Shown piece after piece: positions 1-5,568 of a DNA stretch of 5,933 bases. The position numbers were made by a program, and so were the translations under genes. This stretch comes from Ignavibacteria bacterium (lineage in GTDB: Bacteria > Bacteroidota > Ignavibacteria > Tepidaquicellales > OLB5): assembly GCA_027492415.1 (NCBI GenBank), contig JAPUEV010000348.1, positions 1 to 5,933 of the forward strand, read 5' to 3'. Positions within the stretch are counted from its first letter, which is position 1. Every line of letters begins with the position of its first letter. The notes beneath the pieces were generated by a model that made no database searches, was not told the DNA's origin, and was given only the letters and a program-made list of their open reading frames with translations.

Positions 1-547
1 CCATTATATGCCCGGGCTGAATAAAATTCACACACAACAGGCCAATTGTTATCGCCATTACAGCAGTCAGCGCATAGAAACCCAAGGTTTTGCCGCCTAT
101 CTTTGCAACATGCTTCAGGTCCGTCAGCGAGGCAGCGCCTACGATCAGCGATGCAAGCACCAGCGGAACAGCTATCATATTCAGCAGCCGTACAAAAATA
201 TCGCCAACCGGTTTGAACCAAACACCGATACTTTTTACTTTCTCAACCGAGGCAACACTATCATATACTTTCTCCGTGCCGTCTGAGAGCTTTATCTTCA
301 GCTTTACATCTTTCTTATCCTTTAAATTTTTGTAATACTTAACTATTGCAAGCTGGTCATCATGTGAAAATGTTTTAATCAGTGAATCTTTCTTTAAAAA
401 TGAAAATTCCTGCCAGTTCTCGATCTGTTCAGAGCCATCCTTAAAGTTCAGCTCAATTTTATTGGGATTTATAGCAAACACAGCGCCGAATATCGCGCCA
501 AGTATCAAGCCTATAATTATCTTGGTATGTAATTGTATTTTTGGCAT
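1..547 (-). CDS. Dicarboxylate/amino acid:cation symporter (DAACS/GltP-DctA family), N-terminal part
   Basis: This gene starts at the ATG at 547-545 and runs off the left edge, leaving 182 residues of a family that is usually 400-450 long or more. Its members are inner-membrane elevator transporters that import glutamate, aspartate or C4-dicarboxylates with Na+ or H+. Visible family features are the start LHTKIIIGLILG (residues 6-17, first membrane helix to about 26), GDIFVRLLNMIAVPLVLASLI (residues 115-135, second helix), the loop GAASLTDLK (137-145) and a third helix ending in FIQPG (175-179). An insertion of roughly 75-80 charged residues (about 28-106) separates helices 1 and 2, where typical members have only a short loop. 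The HP1/HP2 and helix 7-8 region that sets substrate choice lies outside the window, so the substrate cannot be named. The leader is purine-rich (GGGAAAGAAG) without a classical Shine-Dalgarno site. Family assignment is firm. Confidence 0.93.
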   Translation of the reverse strand, partial: MPKIQLHTKIIIGLILGAIFGAVFAINPNKIELNFKDGSEQIENWQEFSFLKKDSLIKTFSHDDQLAIVKYYKNLKDKKDVKLKIKLSDGTEKVYDSVASVEKVKSIGVWFKPVGDIFVRLLNMIAVPLVLASLIVGAASLTDLKHVAKIGGKTLGFYALTAVMAITIGLLCVNFIQPGHIM

Positions 548-557
548 AATGTCTTCT

Positions 558-576
558 TTCCCTATTATAAAGGGAA
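558..576 (-). promoter_or_regulatory. Small hairpin in the leader of the symporter gene
   Basis: TTCCCT (558-563) and AGGGAA (571-576) form a 6-bp stem with a 7-base AT loop, ending 10 bases upstream of the symporter ATG. On the minus strand the 3' arm is the purine run AGGGAA that leads into the AAGAAG stretch before the start codon. The hairpin could therefore partly mask the ribosome landing site. The pairing is seen directly. Any regulatory role is inference, and the stem is short enough to be fortuitous. Confidence 0.35.
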
Positions 577-604
577 GCTAAATTTAAGCAGGAAAATTAA
601 TTTA

Positions 605-633
605 AATTTAAAATATCCTGCAATTTATGTAAA
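605..633 (-). promoter_or_regulatory. Weak sigma70-like promoter candidate for the symporter gene
   Basis: On the minus strand, TTTACA (positions 633-628, one mismatch to TTGACA) is followed after 17 bases by TAAATT (610-605, four of six matches to TATAAT). It lies about 60-85 bases before the symporter start. The spacing is ideal, but the region is very AT-rich, so chance matches are likely. If the host uses Bacteroidota-type promoters, this is not the real site. Confidence 0.2.
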
Positions 634-732
634 AAGTTTTTAAAAATCCGTATATATGTTAGCTTTCTTTCCTTATCTTACGGAAATTTAACTTCGACTA
701 ACAAATATTCATTTCACTTAATCGTACTACTC

Positions 733-746
733 TTTAAGATCTTAAA
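733..746. repeat. 14-bp perfect palindrome TTTAAGATCTTAAA
   Basis: The sequence TTTAAGATCTTAAA reads identically on both strands. The same half-sites (TTTAAG and CTTAAA) recur in a second palindrome at 841-855 with a 3-base centre, and TTTAAG also occurs alone at 764-769. This could be an operator for a dimeric regulator, or one arm of the hairpin at 741-769. AT-rich DNA makes short palindromes fairly common, so function is unproven. Confidence 0.4.
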
Positions 747-769
747 CCCCGAAGGGGTGATATTTTAAG
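741..769. repeat. CCCC-GAA-GGGG hairpin with an outer TTTAAG stem (possible dispersed repeat unit)
   Basis: The inner stem is ACCCC/GGGGT or CCCC/GGGG (747-750 with 754-757) closed by a GAA triloop. An outer stem, CTTAAA (741-746) with TTTAAG (764-769), flanks it, leaving six unpaired bases (TGATAT) on one side. It stands out because it is the only GC-rich patch in an AT-rich gap. From memory, units reading like CCCCGAAGGGGTGATA recur many times in some Bacteroidota-related genomes. That recollection is not checked here. Confidence 0.45.
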
Positions 770-782
770 TTAACATCTCAAA

Positions 783-834
783 CAGGCAAATTTAAAGTAA
801 ACCGGAGATTTTGCCTGAATCATTAAGCCGGTTT
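783..834. repeat. Two interlocked inverted repeats (possible pseudoknot)
   Basis: CAGGCAAA (783-790) is the perfect complement of TTTGCCTG (810-817), giving an 8-bp stem. Inside its 19-base loop lies AAACCGG (799-805), which perfectly pairs with CCGGTTT (828-834) further downstream. The two stems cross rather than nest, so as RNA they would form an H-type pseudoknot or be mutually exclusive alternatives. The second 3' arm continues into TTTTT (832-836), as in a weak rightward terminator. The pairing is directly visible. Whether this is transcribed is unknown, because the best pnt promoter lies downstream. Confidence 0.45.
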
Positions 835-840
835 TTAATG

Positions 841-855
841 TTTAAGTTACTTAAA
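841..855. repeat. 15-bp palindrome TTTAAGT-T-ACTTAAA
   Basis: Perfect 7-bp arms surround a single central T. It shares TTTAAG and CTTAAA half-sites with the palindrome at 733-746, and TTTAAGTTA also repeats directly at 764-772. It lies about 54 bp before the candidate -33 box of the pnt promoter, where an operator or upstream activator site would be plausible. No regulator can be named. Confidence 0.4.
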
Positions 856-908
856 GCAGGTTTTTTCCAAAAACTCTATTAACTCCCTTAAAAATATGAC
901 TTATATCA

Positions 909-939
909 TTTGTTTTATTTACTGTTTTTGCTAATTTTG
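909..939 (+). promoter_or_regulatory. Bacteroidota-type promoter candidate for the pnt operon
   Basis: TTTG at 909-912 is followed after 19 bases by TAATTTTG at 932-939. This matches the Bacteroidota housekeeping pattern of TTTG near -33 and TAnnTTTG near -7 with the expected spacing. Transcription would start near 946, giving a leader of about 35 bases before the pntAA GTG. The match is complete in both boxes. The DNA is T-rich and the host's promoter type is itself inferred, so confidence is moderate. Confidence 0.5.
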
Positions 940-979
940 ATAGATAATTTTTTGAAAATAATCGGATAACAACAGAAAA

Positions 980-2104
980 GTGGCTATAATAGGTATTCTC
1001 AAAGAGCCGGAAGGCGAAAACAGAGTCGTAGCGCTTCCGGAAATAGCAGCACAGTTGGTTAAGATGAATTTTCAGGTCCTTGTTGAGAGCGGTGCAGGCA
1101 GCAAAGCTTTCGCAAGTGATGAAGACTACAAAGCACAGGGCGCCGAAATAGGCGATAAAGCCAAAGTGCTTTCTTCATCAGATGTCATCCTAAGGATTAA
1201 TTCCCTCACCAAAGATGAAATCACAAAACTGAAACAAGGCTCGGTAGCATTAGCTATCTTCCAGCCTTTCTTTAACCCGGAAACAGTAAAGCTGCTTTTG
1301 GATCAAAAAGTTACAGGCTTCAGCCTGGAAACTATTCCAAGAACAACCCGCGCGCAGTCAATGGATATTTTATCCTCGCAGGCAACTGTAGCAGGATATA
1401 AAGCTGTTCTGATCGCGGCAGCAAATCTGCCTAAATTCTTCCCGATGTTCATGACAGCAGCAGGCAGTATTACTCCTGCAAAAGTACTGATACTCGGCGC
1501 GGGCGTTGCAGGCCTGCAGGCTATATCAGCCGCAAGAAGGCTTGGCGGCGTTGTTGAAGCATTTGATACACGCAGCGCGGTAAAAGAAGAAGTTATGTCG
1601 CTTGGCGCAAAATTTGTTGAAGTTGAAGGCGCTAAAGATGATAAGGCTGCAGGCGGTTATGCCGTTGAACAGTCCGAAGAGTTCAAAGCAAAACAGCGTC
1701 AGGCTATTCATGACCACGCGGTTAAATCTGATGTGATAATCACAACAGCGCAGATACCGGGCAGGAAAGCCCCTGTGCTCATCACAAAAGAAACTGTTGC
1801 GGCTATGAAAAAGGGCGCGGTTATTGTTGATCTTGCTGCATCCACAGGCGGCAATTGCGAGCTTTCAAAGAACGAAGAAACAGTTGATATAGACGGAGTC
1901 AAAATTATTGGCTCATCGTTCTTACCATCAACTATTCCCTTTGATGCCAGCAAAATGTTCGGTAAGAATGTGATTACTTTTCTCAAGCTTATCTTAAAGG
2001 ATGGGGCTATTAACCTGAACTTTGAAGATGACCTTGTTAAAGGAACATGTATCACACATAACGGTGAAATAATAAACGAAAAAGTTAAAGAGGTGGTTAA
2101 ATAA
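980..2104 (+). CDS. pntAA: NAD(P)+ transhydrogenase (Re/Si-specific) subunit alpha1, NAD(H)-binding domain I
   Basis: This 374-residue peripheral subunit binds NAD(H) on the cytoplasmic face and passes hydride to NADP+ bound on the beta subunit. The length fits split alpha1 subunits such as that of Rhodospirillum rubrum (about 384). The N-terminus IGILKEPEGENRVVALPE is typical. The signature PRTTRAQSMDILSSQ (residues 120-134) supplies Arg121, Gln126, Asp129 and Ser132, corresponding by alignment from memory to R. rubrum Arg127, Gln132, Asp135 and Ser138. The Rossmann glycine loop is GAGVAGLQA (173-181), and Asp196 in AFDTR ends the second strand. The mobile loop carries Tyr227 in GGY, and DLAASTGGNCE (284-294) is also conserved. 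Translation starts at GTG 980: an in-frame stop at 959-961 leaves no earlier start and the family N-terminus follows at once. There is no clear Shine-Dalgarno site, only an A-rich leader. The stop overlaps pntAB by one base. Confidence 0.97.
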   Translation: MAIIGILKEPEGENRVVALPEIAAQLVKMNFQVLVESGAGSKAFASDEDYKAQGAEIGDKAKVLSSSDVILRINSLTKDEITKLKQGSVALAIFQPFFNPETVKLLLDQKVTGFSLETIPRTTRAQSMDILSSQATVAGYKAVLIAAANLPKFFPMFMTAAGSITPAKVLILGAGVAGLQAISAARRLGGVVEAFDTRSAVKEEVMSLGAKFVEVEGAKDDKAAGGYAVEQSEEFKAKQRQAIHDHAVKSDVIITTAQIPGRKAPVLITKETVAAMKKGAVIVDLAASTGGNCELSKNEETVDIDGVKIIGSSFLPSTIPFDASKMFGKNVITFLKLILKDGAINLNFEDDLVKGTCITHNGEIINEKVKEVVK

Positions 2105-2415
2105 TGGAACAAATATTCGCTTTCATTAGTGAGAACATCAGGTTTATTTACCTGATTATTCTCATGGTCTTTTTGGGAATAGAGGTTATCTCGCACGTTC
2201 CATCAGTTCTGCATACCCCGCTTATGTCAGGTGCCAATGCTATTCACGGTGTTGTTATTGTAGGCGCTATCATAGTAATGGGAAGGGCAGAGCCTGATAA
2301 CTATCTTGCTCTCGTACTTGGTTTCTTTTCGGTAATATTAGGGACATTAAATGTAGTAGGCGGATTTGTAGTTACAGACCGCATGCTTGAAATGTTTAAG
2401 AAGAAGAAGAAATGA
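2104..2415 (+). CDS. pntAB: NAD(P)+ transhydrogenase subunit alpha2, membrane component
   Basis: This 103-residue integral membrane subunit supplies three of the helices of the proton-translocating domain II, at roughly residues 10-30, 41-60 and 65-90. The most conserved block, EVISHVPSVLHTPLMSGANA followed by IHGVV (residues 27-51), is diagnostic of the family. His48, in the second of these helices, is the likely channel histidine. The E. coli alpha subunit has Ser there, as I recall. The ATG shares one base with the pntAA stop (TAATG), and a good ribosome site AGAGGTGG lies about 7 bases upstream, so translation is probably coupled. The C-terminus is a basic tail of five lysines (residues 99-103), a plausible cytoplasmic end that also places a purine-rich run just before the pntB start. 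The separate alpha1 and alpha2 genes match the R. rubrum and Thermus arrangement rather than the fused E. coli PntA. Confidence 0.97.
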   Translation: MEQIFAFISENIRFIYLIILMVFLGIEVISHVPSVLHTPLMSGANAIHGVVIVGAIIVMGRAEPDNYLALVLGFFSVILGTLNVVGGFVVTDRMLEMFKKKKK

Positions 2416-2416
2416 C

Positions 2417-3802
2417 ATGGAAAAATATATAACAGATCTGATATATCTAATAGGCTCAGTTTCATTTATTTTAGGTTTAAAAATGCTGAGCCATCCTGAA
2501 ACTGCAAGAAAGGGTAACCTTTACGCAGCAGCAGGTATGGTACTGGCAATACTGGCTACAATATTCCTGGATCCCGCTATTCATAATATTATCTGGATCT
2601 TTGGCGGTATTGCAATTGGTACAGTTGTTGGCTGGATTGCAGCCAAAAAAGTTAAAATGACAGCAATGCCGCAAATGGTATCGCTGTTCAACGGAATGGG
2701 CGGCGCCTGCGCTGCGGTAATTTCCGTGGTTGAATATACAAGACATGATTTCTCTCACGGCGGCGGAGCTGCTTTTATAGCAATTGTAATGGCCGGTTTA
2801 ATTATCGGTACAGTTTCTTTTGCAGGCAGTATGATCGCCTTCGGTAAGCTTAACGGCAACATTGGCGATAAGGTTTTCCCCGGTCAGAAATTCATTAACC
2901 TGGTAATATTGATAGCAGCTATCGGGCTTTCTTATTATCTTTCAACACAGCACCAGCCTGAAAATACATTGTTACTTATCACACTTGGTGTAGCTGTATT
3001 ATACGGCGTAATGTTTGTAATGCCTATTGGCGGAGCGGATATGCCGGTAGTAATTTCATTGCTGAACTCTTTTACAGGTATCGCAGCAGCACTTGGCGGA
3101 TTTATTTACAATAACCAGGTAATGTTAACAGGCGGTATTCTGGTAGGTTCAGCAGGTACAATACTTACTATCATAATGTGTAAGGCTATGAACCGCTCAC
3201 TGTTTAATGTTATTGCAGGTGCGTTTGGCACTACCAATGCGGCTGCAGCAGGCGATGGTGCAGCTAAAGGCACTGTAAAAGAAATTTCAATTTCTGATGC
3301 TGCTGTTCTTCTTGCTTACTCAAAGAAAGTTTTCATAGTTCCCGGTTACGGTCTTGCTGTTGCACAGGCACAGCATACCTGCCATGAGCTTGAAAAATTA
3401 CTTGAAGAAAAAGGCGTGGAAGTTAAATACGCTATTCACCCGGTTGCAGGCAGAATGCCCGGCCACATGAACGTATTGCTTGCTGAATCTGACGTACCGT
3501 ATGAAAAGCTGCTTGAGATGGAAGAAGCAAACGGAGAGATGGCTAATACAGATGTAAGCATTATAATCGGCGCTAACGATGTTGTAAACCCGGCTGCAAG
3601 ACATGATAAGAACAGCCCTATTTACGGAATGCCGATACTTGATGTTGATAAATCAGCTAACGTAATAATTATGAAGCGCTCAATGGCAGCAGGTTATGCA
3701 GGTATCGATAACGAGCTGTTCTATTACCCAAATAACCGTATGCTCTTCGGCGATGCAAAAGCATCACTCCAGAAGCTGGTTACAGAGGTAAAGGCTCTTT
3801 AA
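2417..3802 (+). CDS. pntB: NAD(P)+ transhydrogenase subunit beta, membrane and NADP(H)-binding domain III
   Basis: The product is 461 residues, close to E. coli PntB (462). Residues 1-255 form about nine membrane helices of the proton channel. Asp208 in GGADMP and Asn217 in SLLNS match E. coli Asp213 and Asn222. Residue 92 (MPQMVSLFNG) is Asn where E. coli has His91. Residues about 290-461 are the cytoplasmic NADP(H) domain, with VPGYGLAVAQAQ (308-319), HPVAGRMPGHMNVLLAE (341-357), GANDVVNPAA (385-394, Asp388) and KRSMAAGYAG (420-429). With PntAA and PntAB it couples proton entry to NADPH formation from NADH. I chose ATG 2417, one base after the pntAB stop. An in-frame ATG at 2387 would add ten residues including four arginines, lies inside pntAB, and precedes the normal family start. 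The ribosome site is only the purine-rich AAGAAGAAG that encodes the pntAB lysine tail, so coupling is likely. Confidence 0.98.
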   Translation: MEKYITDLIYLIGSVSFILGLKMLSHPETARKGNLYAAAGMVLAILATIFLDPAIHNIIWIFGGIAIGTVVGWIAAKKVKMTAMPQMVSLFNGMGGACAAVISVVEYTRHDFSHGGGAAFIAIVMAGLIIGTVSFAGSMIAFGKLNGNIGDKVFPGQKFINLVILIAAIGLSYYLSTQHQPENTLLLITLGVAVLYGVMFVMPIGGADMPVVISLLNSFTGIAAALGGFIYNNQVMLTGGILVGSAGTILTIIMCKAMNRSLFNVIAGAFGTTNAAAAGDGAAKGTVKEISISDAAVLLAYSKKVFIVPGYGLAVAQAQHTCHELEKLLEEKGVEVKYAIHPVAGRMPGHMNVLLAESDVPYEKLLEMEEANGEMANTDVSIIIGANDVVNPAARHDKNSPIYGMPILDVDKSANVIIMKRSMAAGYAGIDNELFYYPNNRMLFGDAKASLQKLVTEVKAL

Positions 3803-3832
3803 TAGTTAAAGGTTATAAAGTTTTAAAGTTAA

Positions 3833-3859
3833 GGGAGGCAATTAGCCTCCCTTTTTTTT
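3833..3859 (+). terminator. Strong intrinsic terminator of the pnt operon
   Basis: GGGAGGC (3833-3839) pairs perfectly with GCCTCCC (3845-3851) around the loop AATTA. Two flanking A-T pairs extend the stem to 9 bp, and a run of eight T follows (3852-3859). It lies 30 bases after the pntB stop. The stop codon of the convergent minus-strand gene is at 3861-3863, so the same stem would also lie just past that gene. Its minus-strand T-tract is poor (TTAACTTT), so termination should be mainly rightward. Confidence 0.93.
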
Positions 3860-3860
3860 A

Positions 3861-5378
3861 CTATCCGGTCATACTGTATTTTCTTTTCGGCTTTTCTAAT
3901 AATGCAAGCTTTTCCAGCAGCCACTCCTTATTTACACAATTCTCACCCTCAAGCCGCTGCATCTCCAGCCCCGCCTCAAATTTGTTTGAACCCTCTGATA
4001 TTTTTATTAATCTCGAAGCATATTTCATGAATGTCCTGTGGAAAGCTTTCCTGACTGATGGCATCAGTTTATCCGTTCGCAGGAACTGTCTGTATGAATG
4101 TATCAATTCTGAAGCAGCAATGTAATTTTTATCCTCGTAAAATATCCGCAGTTTCAAATTGTAAATATCATACTTAAAAATAAATTGAGTGATATTAAGA
4201 TGCCCAATTGTTTCTAATGCTTTTCCATTTCTGCCTGAAGCATAATAATAAAAAGCCAATGAATAGATTTTCATATTTTCTTTGTCGGCTGGCTGAATAT
4301 CATGTATAAACCTATTGATAACTTTTTTTAACCATGCAGGTTTATTCATTTTTATAGCGTGTAAGATTATTGTACGGTAAAGCACGGATGGAATAAACTG
4401 AGTTTTATTATCACGGTATAATTCTTTTTCCAGAAAATTAAAATATAAAGTAAACAGTTCATTATCAAAAAACTCTTTATTCCTGCCGTATTTTGTACCT
4501 AATATACAGCAGCTTATCAGTTTTGAGTAATGCATTGATACCTCATCATGGCTAAGCTTAGCTGAGTGCTTTTTAACATGGTCACGGTAAATCTTATATA
4601 GTTTTAAATTACCCCGTTTATAAAGCGCGTCAAGCATTGCTTTGTAAATATCAACAACAAATTTATACTCTTCCGTTTCTTTTGCTAATTTAAATAAACC
4701 TGAACTGTAGAGTTCGTTCAGTCTGTTATTCATAAAATTATCCGGATCGTTCCCATGGAACCTTTCTTCTATGAGAATAATGTTGCTGTAGTTAGCAGTT
4801 ATCTCTAAAATGGAAAACAGCTGAATCGTTAATTCTGAATCCTTAACCTCTTCAAATAATCTGCTTATCGATCGCTGTGAAGCCTGGTGCCTGAAAATTG
4901 TATCCAGGTTAACTTTTTCTATCAGCAGGTTATACCTTTGAAGAAAATATTCTGAATCAATTTTATTTAAACTTTTCCCGTTTGCAAATGAATTATCAAG
5001 ATGCTTAAATGCCTGCTTTGCAAGTCCTCTTTCCCTTAATTCATTGATCCGGATATGATCATTATTTTTTCTATTCCTTATAGTTTCAAACGTTACAAAA
5101 TCTGCAGCAGCTTCATAAAGCTCTGAAAGCAGGTCACGCATAGTGCCTCCGTTATAATGCAGAGCGGGGTATACAATTTTATAAAGAGTTTCTTTGGTAC
5201 AGTTAACATGTGTATACAGCGGGTGATATTTAATTATTTCGCTGTAAAGTGCCTTCAGGGCATTTCTTGTATTAAAATATTCTGATCCAAGATACAGCGA
5301 AAACCTTTTGAGCTCTTTTTGTGAAAAAGTTCTCAATAGATGTACCACATCATGTCTGTTTAACGGTTTATTCTTCAT
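3861..5378 (-). CDS. Helical, TPR-like protein of unknown function (505 residues)
   Basis: I cannot assign a function. The 505-residue product is soluble: no signal peptide or membrane helix is visible. It appears almost wholly alpha-helical and is rich in Lys, Leu, Tyr and Asn. The N-terminal module (about residues 10-55: LLRTFSQKELKRFSLYLGSE, then YFNTR and a second helix ending YHPLY) resembles, from memory, the start of a family of roughly 500-residue proteins seen in Bacteroidota and Ignavibacteriota, often in many copies per genome. The middle and C-terminal half (about 370-430) has paired helices of TPR-like spacing, such as SLAFYYYASGRNGKALETI (373-391). The end NKEWLLEKLALLEK (483-496) also looks family-typical. 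ATG 5378 has only a weak site upstream (CAGG about 9 bases away). The gene is convergent with pntB and divergent from the small exported protein. A scaffold or peptide-binding role is only a guess from the repeat architecture. Confidence 0.88.
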   Translation of the reverse strand: MKNKPLNRHDVVHLLRTFSQKELKRFSLYLGSEYFNTRNALKALYSEIIKYHPLYTHVNCTKETLYKIVYPALHYNGGTMRDLLSELYEAAADFVTFETIRNRKNNDHIRINELRERGLAKQAFKHLDNSFANGKSLNKIDSEYFLQRYNLLIEKVNLDTIFRHQASQRSISRLFEEVKDSELTIQLFSILEITANYSNIILIEERFHGNDPDNFMNNRLNELYSSGLFKLAKETEEYKFVVDIYKAMLDALYKRGNLKLYKIYRDHVKKHSAKLSHDEVSMHYSKLISCCILGTKYGRNKEFFDNELFTLYFNFLEKELYRDNKTQFIPSVLYRTIILHAIKMNKPAWLKKVINRFIHDIQPADKENMKIYSLAFYYYASGRNGKALETIGHLNITQFIFKYDIYNLKLRIFYEDKNYIAASELIHSYRQFLRTDKLMPSVRKAFHRTFMKYASRLIKISEGSNKFEAGLEMQRLEGENCVNKEWLLEKLALLEKPKRKYSMTG

Positions 5379-5414
5379 AAAAAGCCTGTAAGATATACTT
5401 CAAATAGCTCACTG

Positions 5415-5427
5415 TTTTACGGTAAAA
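5415..5427. repeat. 13-bp palindrome TTTTAC-G-GTAAAA
   Basis: Six-base perfect arms surround a central G, 37 bp upstream of the start of the 505-residue gene. The position suits an operator in that gene's leader or promoter. A second palindrome of the same size lies at 5484-5496 with a different sequence. Both could be chance in AT-rich DNA. Confidence 0.25.
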
Positions 5428-5483
5428 TTGCTTAAAGTATCAAATAAATCAATGTTTTAAATATTCCCTAAATTTAAATTTCA

Positions 5484-5496
5484 CTTCAAATTGAAG
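5484..5496. repeat. 13-bp palindrome CTTCAA-A-TTGAAG
   Basis: Perfect 6-bp arms surround a central A, midway in the 188-bp divergent spacer and 70 bp before the start of the small exported gene. It could be a regulator site shared by the two divergent genes. I find no convincing promoter boxes nearby to support that. Confidence 0.25.
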
Positions 5497-5532
5497 ATAA
5501 ATTGCTTTGTTGGATTCAGTTAACAGGCAATA

Positions 5533-5568
5533 ATTGCTTATTCCAAAACAAACAGGAGAATAAGCAAT
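5533..5568 (+). promoter_or_regulatory. 11-bp perfect hairpin covering the ribosome site and start codon of the small exported gene
   Basis: ATTGCTTATTC (5533-5543) is the exact complement of GAATAAGCAAT (5558-5568), leaving a 14-base loop (5544-5557) of A-rich sequence ending in AGGA. The Shine-Dalgarno AGGAG (5554-5558) therefore sits at the loop edge, and the first two bases of the ATG at 5567 are paired at the stem base. As RNA this would hinder initiation unless melted or bound. As DNA it could be an operator downstream of the promoter. A further copy of GCAAT at 5527-5531 could compete for the 5' arm. The pairing is seen directly, while a switch or thermometer role is inference. Confidence 0.6.

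Larger units (their letters stand above)
548..979. other. Divergent intergenic region with clustered palindromes
   Basis: About 430 bp separate the divergent starts of the symporter and pntAA. I see no credible gene, tRNA or known riboswitch here. The left third (to about 720) is AT-rich and nearly featureless apart from the symporter leader. The middle (733-855) holds two TTTAAG/CTTAAA palindromes, a CCCC-GAA-GGGG hairpin and two interlocked inverted repeats. The right end (909-979) carries the likely pnt promoter and a short leader. If that promoter is right, the structured middle lies upstream of the transcript and would act as DNA, as an upstream-element remnant, or in a different transcript. 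Confidence 0.7.

Noticed and set aside
8..335. Two overlapping plus-strand open frames at the left end (92 and 81 codons)
   Set aside because: They lie antisense to the symporter gene, whose translation matches a well-known family with conserved motifs. Their own translations have no recognisable features.
705..712. Bacteroidota-type -7 box for the symporter (minus-strand AATATTTG)
   Set aside because: It has a mismatch at the first position and I see no well-spaced TTTG partner upstream.
548..979. Known riboswitch or tRNA in the long intergenic gap
   Set aside because: I looked for familiar conserved cores and cloverleaf pairing and saw none. Only the palindromes and crossing stems listed above are present.
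1526..2196. Two minus-strand open frames across pntAA and the start of pntAB
   Set aside because: They are antisense to strongly conserved transhydrogenase genes, overlap each other and lack convincing starts.
2387..2416. Longer PntB beginning at ATG 2387, or a frameshift fusion of PntAB and PntB
   Set aside because: The extra ten residues (MKCLRRRRND) do not fit the family N-terminus. The pntAB stop followed at once by ATG 2417 is the usual coupled arrangement. The AAG repeats are not a classic slippery site.
2477..3604. Minus-strand open frames inside pntB
   Set aside because: Their Cys/His-rich or low-complexity translations arise from reading the pntB codons backwards. No independent support for coding was found.
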